Shown: positions 1 through 10,400 of the stretch, piece after piece
How positions within the stretch are numbered: the first letter of the stretch is position 1
How the letters are laid out: every line of letters starts with the position of its first letter
NCBI RefSeq assembly: GCF_000090795.2
Contig: NW_003546291.1
Location: 180,583-233,734 of the forward strand
Length of the DNA stretch: 53,152 bases
Source: Amphimedon queenslandica
Taxonomy: Eukaryota; Porifera; Demospongiae; Haplosclerida; Niphatidae
Reading direction: 5' to 3'
Position numbers and translations under genes: made by a program
Notes under the pieces: generated by a model
Database searches by the model: none
Told to the model about the DNA's origin: nothing
Seen by the model: only the letters and a program-made list of their open reading frames with translations

Positions 1-6
1 ACTTAC

Positions 7-1555
7 AATGATAATGATAGGAGTTCGTGCTGGCTAGCAAGATTTGATCCTGTCAATAACCTGTAAAATGTAATGCTCCACTTCTTCCCAGTACCTAAAA
101 CCAAGAGTACATTGAAAGTGTGCACTTGCTAAAACATATCAGTACAAAAAGTTATAAATTAAAGTCTAGGATTAGTAATCTTGTAAATGTGTGAATATGT
201 TAATTACATGTACATGTATGATGTGTTCAAAAGAAGATTGAGACTAAAGGCCAGAATATACATGTACATTTAGTTGCAAATTATTCTATTACAAGTACCA
301 CCTAGACCTATGTACTACTAAAAGGAGCTTGCCTTTAAACATTCCTGCTAATGCGCGTGGCAGTAGAGTATTAGGGTAGATATCCTGTGCTAATAGAACT
401 CCAGTCATCACGTTATTAGATCTCCTTATCTCTTCAAGAGTTAGGAAAAAATACTGAGAGAGAGAGAAAGAGAGGAATGAATGATATAAATAAGTTCTTA
501 TATACTTTTATCACAGCAGACTGACTGTACAGTTTAAAAACAGTGTCACCTGGAGAAAAATTAATAAAATACCTAGGAATACAATAAAAATAATCTGTAA
601 ACCTCTTCACCTTTCCTACCATATCAATATGTATGCTAGTATAATTTTTTCATCGGCTACTGAGTCCAACAGTGGTCGTCCTAATAGTAGGTTGGTTATT
701 AGGCTCCCTGATGTTGAGACTGTTATAGTAATGGAACAAGAGGCAATGGGATAATTGAGAGAGAACTGATAACCACCTAAAAGTAAAATAAAATATTATA
801 AACAATAGATTGAGATTCTTCACAAAAGCCATTCATACCCAATCACGTAAGTATGTATTGTTTAGGCTACCACCAGAAGGACATAAATGTAATAATAAGT
901 AATCCTGTACTATAGCCAATGCTAAATGGTTCCAAAATCACCCAAATTTTATTACATTTTATGATACGCATAAATGTCCTGATATACATGTACATACTTG
1001 TAATAAACAAGTAATCATAGAGCCAACAAATTTACAAAAACAGGAAATTGTGTTCCAATTCATAATTTATAATACCTTATAGCGGGTTAATTTTGAGGAT
1101 AATTTTTGAGAATGGCCAGCATCTGGAGGTTCACGGAATTAATTTTCGCAAATTGCCACTTTTCTGCCATCTTCTACCATATTTTAAAGAACTTAATTTT
1201 GCGAATCTTCAAAAATCCGCAAAATTTATCCTCGAAAAAAAAACCGCTATACGGTACAAAAAAATTAATACTAATTATTATTGCAGTCTATGGCAGATTG
1301 CAAAGTTTTTGTACTAATAGAAATCTTTACTGTACAATGAAATGTATATTATTATATTAAACTGTAGTACTATTATCATAAATCTACTCTATCTATACTC
1401 ATAGTATCATTGATCTGGTTGTACACGAGATTGCAACAAAGTCAAATATGGTTTGTAACAGCCTCACCTGGCTCCCGTCTCAGTACAACACTAGTGACGG
1501 TAAAGTGAACGAGAGAGAAAAGAACAGGAATCAAAGAAGCCATCACATCCATCAT
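7..1555 (-). CDS. TMEM38: TRIC-type trimeric intracellular cation channel, 3' end outside the window
   Basis: Monovalent cation channel of the ER/SR membrane that provides counter-ions during Ca2+ release (family knowledge). Exons on the minus strand: 1468-1555, 620-776, 506-572, 333-453 and 7-94; codon phase joins exactly at every junction. The translation follows human TMEM38A: REPG ends the first membrane helix, then YPIAS, LLLGRPLLDS and FSPGDTVFKLY (human HPIAS, LLLGEPLIDY, CPLDLFYK), then LEEIRR at the human KEVVRV segment, and finally LLTGSNLASQHE. The donor after 333 is AAAG|GCAAGC, a GC-AG intron; using it restores the reading frame and the alignment (FKG-TGKKW). The start is placed at MMDVMASL; an in-frame ATG at 1657 would add about 34 residues. 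The C-terminal third lies left of the window. Introns hold a MITE and TACATG arrays. Confidence 0.9.
1073..1256. mobile_element. MITE, TACCGTATAGCGG group
   Basis: Short element in the first TRIC intron. The left end reads TACCTTATAGCGGGTT followed by GAGGATAA. The right end read backwards gives TACCGTATAGCGG followed by a T-run and CGAGGATAAA. The inverted ends are about 35 bp. No coding capacity. A second copy is at 50841-51040. TA is the likely target duplication. Confidence 0.8.
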
Positions 1556-1805
1556 ATTTGGAGGCGGTGCACTTCTTTCAACATCACGTGATGTACCACG
1601 TGTTCTCACGTGTGACTCAAATATGATAGATATTGGACAAAAGCCTATACAAAACACTATAATAATGTATTTTTAATTTTAAAGAACAAACAAGAACACA
1701 ATAAAGTGTCACGTCTAATTAAAACCAAGAATGACACTATGCAAAGCATTATTGCAGCTGCCAAAAATAATGACAGAAATAATGAAAGAAAAAGAGAGAC
1801 AGAAG

Positions 1806-4800
1806 CTACTTCTTAGCTCCTCCCCCTCCTCCAGGATTATTAGTTAATGTTCCAAAAGGATCAACAGAAGATGATCCACTTCCACTACCAAACGGATCAC
1901 TGAACGGATCAGAAGCACCAGAACCAGTAGCACTAGCACCAAATGGATCTGATGAAAAAAATGGATCACTAGACTTGTTACCAGAGGCACCCTGAGAGAG
2001 AGAAATAGAAACAAAGGTAAAGATAACAATAATAACAACAAGCTATTTTTGCGAAGGATAGAGAAAAGGTGCGGATAATTTATTGTATATTATACTGTAG
2101 CAATAGCAGAAGCATATTGATATCATATAAGACTCAATAAAAAAGATTAATTTTGATACATGCTTACAGACATACATGTACATTACATGTGTTTGTTCTT
2201 TTGCATTTTATTTAAAATAATTTTACAGTGTGTTTTTAAAATGCCATCATGTACTATTGCTTGCGCTAATGAATCAATAAGAAATAATCAGAAATAACTC
2301 ACCCCAGGGGCAGCAGAAGCAAAAGGATCAGAACTACCAAAAGGACTAGAATCCCAGGTTGAACCACCCTAACAAAATAAAATAAATCAATAACAAACCA
2401 TGCCCAATACTACACCCACCATATCACCAGCTTTAGGGGTAGTCACTGAGGAGAAAGGATCAGTACTACTAAAAGGATCGGACCCACCTCCAAAAGGATC
2501 TATAAAGAATGACGTCATTATTACAAGTAAGAAGACAGGTTTTACTAACCTGTATTACTAGCTCCATTGGTTGAAGGAAAACCTGAGAACTGTTTAGACG
2601 GAACAGATGAAGTGGCTTTAGCAGTAGAGGAGGAGGCAGAGGAGGAGGGGAGGGAAGAAAAGTTGGAACCAAAAGCCGAGAAATTGGCAAAATCGGATGT
2701 CCCGGAAGGCGGTGGGGTAGTTGTGCTTATTGTGGGTGGAGCTGTAGACATGAAGGTAGCACTGGTAGTGGAGGGTTTGTTGAATCCTCCAATACCAAAC
2801 GGATCAAATGAGAAATCAGTAGGAGGAGCAGCACCAGCAGAAGAACCTGTTGTAGAAGGATTGATGACACCTAGTGTTGAGGAGAGAGGGGGAAAGGGAG
2901 AAGTAAAAGCATAGATGAAAGAAACACAAAGATAAAGGTGAATCAGAAAAAATATAAATGTACATGTACGTGTAGATACATGTACATGATGATCATGTAA
3001 TAATTTTAAAAGCACATTCTCTCTCTTACTGGCTCCAGTGAACGGGTCAGGGAATGATGCAAAAGGATCAGCAGCCGTCACTGTGTCAGTCCTTTCCCTC
3101 TCTTCACTTTGATCCTCCAAATGAGAAGCTGTACTGAAACCACTAATACTACTAACAGGACTACTGCTACCAGCCTGAGGGAGGGAGGAAGGGAGAGTGA
3201 ATGAGAGTACAGTACATATACATGTACATGTACATGACCATGCAAATAAACTTCTGGTCTTCAAAGGCAAGCCCATGCCCCTCTCCCTGGGCTTCCCACA
3301 AAGCATGCTTCATGAGCTGACAATTATAAATAGTGCATGGCTTTTGGACCAACTTCAAAAATTTGGCAAAAACTCCAGTTTTAATCAGAATCAAATCAAA
3401 ATTTTTTACACAACATAAGCTCATGTACATCCATCAGAAAAATTATAAAAATGAAGAATTCCCTCCTTTTCAATTTTGGCAAAATTTGGCCTGAGACTCT
3501 GTACCATATTGGCCCAATTTTAGAGCAACATTCAATATTATTTCCTCCCTCCCCCTCCCCTTACAGTGGCTCTAGCTGATACAGCATCAGGTTCTCCGAG
3601 GAGGTTAGGAGGTGGTAGGTCAGTGGGTAGCTCTCCTACTCTCATTGCTGTTGGGTGTACATTGCTATCAGAGGATGATGAAGGTACCACAGACATTCCT
3701 GAGAGTTGAGCTGATAGCTGGCCCTGCTGGTTACGATACTCATCAATCTGTGCCTTTACCTGTAACAAATTAAATTACATGTAACATGTACCTTATGGGT
3801 ACTATACATGTACATGTACATGTATATCCTCAAATGAAAGTTGGGTGAGAATAAACGCCGGGGTAGCAACTATAAATATGCAAATCTAGCCTTAAACTAA
3901 CGAAGTCTTGTGCGTGAAGTCAAAATGCCACTTTACTATACAGATACCCAGGCTTTTATTTGAGGAAATACATGTAATATTATGGTAAATTTTAGTTAAG
4001 GAATAAAATTTTTGCCAATCAGTCAAAAATAAGGCATGAAGTCCATGAACCACTATTTTTTCTGAAAAAATTTGCAAAATTTCTGAATAAATAGTACACA
4101 TACAATGTACATGTACATGTACATGCATACATGTATGCCACACTAAGATTAGTATATACATGTACATGTATTCTATATGTACATGTATATACCTACATGT
4201 AAACTATTATTATATACATGTACATGCATACATGTACATGTGTACATGCATACATGTCCTTACCTGGTCAATTCCCCTCTGTACTGACTGGTTCTCAGTT
4301 TGCATCCTGTGTATCTCTGATCGGGTGCTCTCTATCTTGTTCTTCAGTGACTCCTCCTCTTGCTTGAGGTCACTGAACTGCTGCTGGAGTTTACTCATCT
4401 CTGACTCTTGCTGGCTCTTACTCTCCTCAACCTCTTTATACTGAGCCTTGAGGACCTCAATCTGGAGACAGGAAAGAGAATAGGATTGTACATGTATTTG
4501 TATTTAATTGTATTGTAACCATTTTAAAAAGCTAACAAAATTTTGAACTACATGTACATATATATCCCATAGTTTCTTTGAATAATGGCTCCAAAATCAC
4601 CCCAATTCTATTACATTTTCTGATACATAATTGATATCTTTATCAGAATCCAATCAGAATTGACGTAGAAAGCTTGAGCTGTTTCCAAAAAATATTTTTT
4701 TAAAGTTATGAGCATTTAGAAAACTATCAAATTTTGGGCATTTATATATTTTTTATCCAAGAAATTTTGAGTCAATTCTAACCACAACCTTGCACTTAAA

Positions 4801-7370
4801 GAACAAAAATCATAGAAATATTATGCTACATGTATATTGTACATTCATGTATTCATTTGTATTGTGAATTTGTACCCATTTCAAAAAAAACTAAAAATTT
4901 ACAGCCCATACAAATGATACAATGTACATGTAGCTTTCTTCAAATAATGGCTCCAAAATCACCCCCAGTTTTTATTACATTTTCTGATACATATTGATGT
5001 CCTTATGCTATGTAGAAAGTTTGAACTGATTCCGACTTAAATTTTTTGAGTTATGAGCATTTTGAAAAATTGGCCAAATTTTGAAAAATACCCAAGGCTA
5101 TTATTATAATAATTATTACTAATTTCACTTATAAACTCATTACTACTGATTTCTGATCCTATTTCAAATTCAAAAAAATTTATTAAGGCTATAGCCCATG
5201 GTTTTTTGCAAAAATTGGCTCCGAAATCACCCCCAGTTTTTATTACATTTTCTGATACATATTGATGTCCTTATGCTGTGTAGAAAGTTTGAACTGATTC
5301 CGACTTAAATTTTTTGAGTTATGAGCATTTTGAAAAATTGGCCAAATTTTGAAAAATACCCAAGGCTATAGCCCATGGTTTTTTGCAAAAATTGGCTCCA
5401 AAATCACCCCCAGTTTTTATTACATTTTCTGATACATATTGATGTCCTTATGCTGTGTACTGTACATGTAGAAAGTTTGAGCTGTTTCCAACAAATAATT
5501 TTCAAGTTTTGAACATTTAGAAAACTATCAAATTTTGGCAAATCCAACCACAACTCTTGCATTCAAAGAACAAAAGATCATAAAAGATCATATGCTACAT
5601 GAATAGCTGCATATCATCTACAGTAAATTTGTACATGTACATGTATGTTGTAAGACAAAAAGTATCAATCCTTAAGTACCTCTTCCTTCTCCTGTTGGCA
5701 TTTGGCTTTCAAGTCATTGATCATTCCTTCAAGTTTATTTTTCTGTAAAACAAATACACATGTACATATAAACAAGAAACTCATTCACTCTCCCCTAGTT
5801 CCCTATTCTCTTACCGTATAGTGCAAAATTTTAGAGGGCTGTAAATTTCCACCGATTTCGCAATTTTTTTTAAGATTAACAAAAATTACTTCCACGAAAA
5901 TCAAAATTATTACGGTACAAAATGGCAAATGGCATAAATTTGCAAAATAGAGTTTTTAAGGCAGATTTGCAAAATTTACAGCCCTAAAAAATTTGGCACT
6001 ATACGGCATCAAAGTTATCAAATTGACACCTCCTCTCCCCTCCCTCTCTCCCAACCTGGAGTGTTATTTCTTCAACGTTGCTTTGAAGTTCTTTCTTCTG
6101 CTGCTCCAGTTGTTGGTTTAGTTTGGTTGTTTCCTCATACTCTCCTTGCATTGTGACGGTCTCCTCCTTCCCTTTGGCCAGTTGCTCTTTCTTCATCATG
6201 ATATCCTGTTGGAGCTGCTCCTTTTCTCTGCAAAAAATAAAAATAAAATATCACACAATAACAACAATAAAAGTAAAAATTTAATATACATGTATTTGTA
6301 TATTAGAACAGCATTTTAGTACAATGTACAATGTACATGTATAATTAATTATAATAGCATCCGATAAAAATTAACAAAACCACAATAATTAATTCCAAAA
6401 AAAATTTAAAAACAAAAATTTGAGGACGAATTAGTGTAAATGTACATGTACATGTACTGTATATCCTCAAATAAAAGTCCAGGCATCTATTTCTTAAAAT
6501 AGCATTTGGACCTCGAAATAAATTATACAATAAAATAAAACTTGAATCAAAAGTAAGATTCAAAGCAGGGACCTCAGGCATAAGACTTGAGGAAGCTTAA
6601 GGAAGCTAGTACATGCATCTACAAGGCATCTACTGTATGTTATTTTAAAGCTAAATTTGCATATTTATAGTTCCATTTTATCGCTACCCTGGCATTTAAT
6701 TGCACTTGGCTTTTATTTGAGGATAGACAGTACATTAACAGCTCTTACTTCTTGACCCCCTCTATTTCACCAGATATCGTATCAAGGTCCCTAATAGCTG
6801 AGAAATCAGCCGAGAAACCTCCAGACAAATCAGAGGAGGCTCCAACCCTGAGAGACGGAGAACCCGTCATACCAGTTGAGGCCTGGAGGACAGACCCGCC
6901 AAAACCAGACTGACTGGATACTGATACCGGTTGAAGCAATGAGCCACTCCCGCCGAAACCAGACTGAGTGGTTGTCGAGGGCTGGAGAATAGCCCCACCC
7001 CCAAGCGACGAGGGGACTGAGGATATTGGAGGTGCCCCTCCCCCTCCACTCGGAAACAAAGACGGCGGAGCTGAAGATGGTGATGATTGTTTTAAAGAAT
7101 TTGATGATGTGGGTTGTAACAGACCAGCCCCACCGGTAACTAAATGACTAGCACTTGATGTACTTGATAGTCCAGACTGTGACGAGACCACACCTCCTGC
7201 CACGCCCCCACCAGATCCCGCCCCCTTTCTCTTTGATGGTGGTATCATGTTTGGTGCCAGTTCAGTCGGGACCTCACGCCCTTTGACCTTCTCTGCTATC
7301 AGGTACATAGCAAGAGCAAACTGCTCCTTATTGAGGCGACCAGTATTGTCCATATCACACAATCTCCTGT

Positions 7371-7412
<42 letters not shown>

Positions 7413-10400
7413 GGAGGGGGAGAGAGAGAGAGAGGTGGAGGGGAGAAAGAAAAGGCAGAAAATAAAAAGATTTGTTCAAGTTCAACCTTTGCTTTACTCC
7501 ATACACACACACACACACACACTTAATAATTTTTAATTCTCCCTGAGCCTCCCCCTCTCTCTTTCCTTCTCTTCTCCTCCTTCCATTATTTTTCACTAAC
7601 AAACGGGCCAATTTACTCGAGCTGATAAGAGGAAACTCAGTCTTCACTTGGCACAAAAGACAAAATAATTTGTGCCAAATTGGACGAAGGCCATATTCCT
7701 TTATTTCTACACGTACATTATGTAAATATCTCTATACTCACCAGATGTGTGCTAGTATGTTAGGAGGTAAGTTTGACGACATAAATAAACTCTTAGCCTC
7801 CTCTCCATTGACGATCCCATCATGATCTTTATCAATACCGGCAAAATATGTATCATACTTAGCTTTGACATCAGGAGTCACCACCCAGTCATTGCCCTAT
7901 TAATGATAACAAAATTAATGATAGAAATATTAATAATATTAATAGCAACATATATTTGATGCATAATAACAATAACAACTGTTATTGTATATGTATCACA
8001 TTTTAAGCATCAGTTAAGATTCTATAATAGTAATAATGTGTAAAACGCTACTAAGAATAGTAACAATAAAAATCGTGTGTGCAAAAATGCAATGAACTAA
8101 AAATAGCCCATCACAAATAAAATTCATTTGTCATAAGTACATGCATACAGTACAGTGCGAAAAAAAAGATAAGTAGCTACTCTACTTTTGCGTAGGTAGT
8201 TTGCTACTCCTTCGTTGCGCATGCGCAAACCCGCCAGTGGTAGTAGTTCACGTGGTCAGCAGCAGGACAGTAGCTCGACAGTGAATCGGGCGAAAAGCGT
8301 CATAAACAGCCTTCTAACAGCAAAGAGCAGCAATAGAGTTGAACTTGGAGAGCACAGACAGCCAAGAGAAGCATCCACAAGTCATTTGAGAGCCTCTAGA
8401 GTGCGTGAGCGCTTGCTACTACAGAACATGTGACTGGGCAGTACTGCAGTACTTCCTGGGGGTAGCGCAGCAAAGAGTAACGAAGTAAATTACTACCTAC
8501 GCACTACCTGCGTACTACTGTTGCTATTTATCCTTTTTTTCGCCTTCTACTGTACATGTACATTGTTATTAAAAATAGTAACACACAGAGAGATGTACTG
8601 TAGCTTACAGTCCGTCCCATTACTGGTGACTGTGCTCTGGTGGAGAGAGACCCAGTGACAGCAGCCGGAGGAGCCAGACCAAGACGAGCAGCTTTAGTAG
8701 AGGGAATGAGGGACTGGGGAAGAACCAGTGGAAGGACTTCACCTTTCTGAGCTAATGACGTCAACTTTAGTGCCTAAAAATAGTAACAGGTAATAAAAAT
8801 AGGTTTAGTAAATGTATACCGTATAGTAGGAAATTTCAGAGGGGATTAAATTTGGTGAATTTGGCGTTTTGATAGCCATTCACCAAAATAAAATTCTGCC
8901 ATTTTGAGCCATTATATGCATGCTCAATAGCATGCGGCCACAAATTCGCCAAATTAAAAACCGCCAATCACCAAAATTTAGCAATTCGCCAAAATTTAGT
9001 CCCTCCAAATTTACCCGCTATACAGTATTGAATTGTTACATAGTGACTAAAATAACGAATCATCATTTAAAATATCGTTATTTCTCACTTACAATAGCAA
9101 ATTCGTCAGCATCTAGACTACCATCTCTGTCTAAATCAGACAAATTCCAAATCTAAAAGGGAGGAAGGAGAGCGGTTGAGTATTTGTTACTTTCATGTCT
9201 TACCTTTCCTAGTACATCAACAGGAAGCTGTGACTGCATTAAGAAATTCCTAACTTTCTCTCCGGACAGCAATCCGTTAATTGGCTGCAAGCGCTACAAA
9301 GAAAAAACAAAAATAAAAATAATCAACTTAATAGCAGACTACATTATACATGCACCTACCTAATGATCCTATAACTACATGTACATGTATACGTGTGCAA
9401 ATGTAGAATGTAAGTCTGTACATAATTCTATTCAATGCCATATGATACCATATGCCATATGTTTCCCCTAATCTAATACAAATGTACTGTGTACATGTAC
9501 ATGTAGGTTATTCCAAGCAACATACAGTATATTTTTATCTGGATATTTTAACAGATACACGTACTGACATACACTATACATGTAAAATATTCTATATTAC
9601 ATACTGTACTTTAATTTGGTGTACATGTACATGCAGCTTCAATTAAGTAATTCAAGATTGAAATTACGTACATGTACATGTATGTACATTGTACCTACAT
9701 GTATGCTTATCTGAAGGATGTGCTAGGGTAAAACCTAATCTACAGTCAATGAAAAGCATAAATTACATGGCCAATCTGACCTTTAGACATAACTAAAGCT
9801 TTGAATTTGACACAAATTTAACTCGTCAAATTTTAATTCTGTGTTGCATTTTATGTCAACTGTAAACTTTCCTTTAGGGTAGTAGGCATAGAGATGGCAA
9901 AGCAGGATCAAGATATTCTAGTGAAACTGATGGAATATATGAGAGTGAGAGATACAGGTAGCAGTTAAGAAATGCTTTGTATGTTGTTGCCAGATATGAT
10001 ATTAAATATAAATATTTTGAGCCTAAGATAGTTTAATAAATGTCATACATCAAATCAAAACCATCACATGTTGACTACTGCCAAACCAAAGTGCCACATA
10101 TTAAACTTCCTACAGAACATATACAATATACATGTACATTATACATGTACATTGTACATGTACAAATGTATCAACAAAGCTGGTCAACGTACATGAGCGC
10201 TAGTTAGTACTTAGTACATGTATGTACAAGTACATGTACACTATACATGTACTAACTAGCTTTCAGAAGTTTTCTAAACCTTAAAAATACTTTTAAAATA
10301 AACACATTGTCCATTTGTCACCAACAGCTGACGATAAACTGCAAAGTAAACATTAACACTCACAGTAAGTCGGTAACAATATCAAACAACAGTTTACCAT

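Noticed and set aside
2567..2914. 115-codon plus-strand ORF
   Set aside because: It is the antisense shadow of EPS15 exon 2550-2870; composition and splice sites support only the minus strand.
6745..7656. 303-codon minus-strand ORF taken as one gene
   Set aside because: Only 6749-7366 is coding (EPS15 exon); the upstream half reads through the GA tract and intron.
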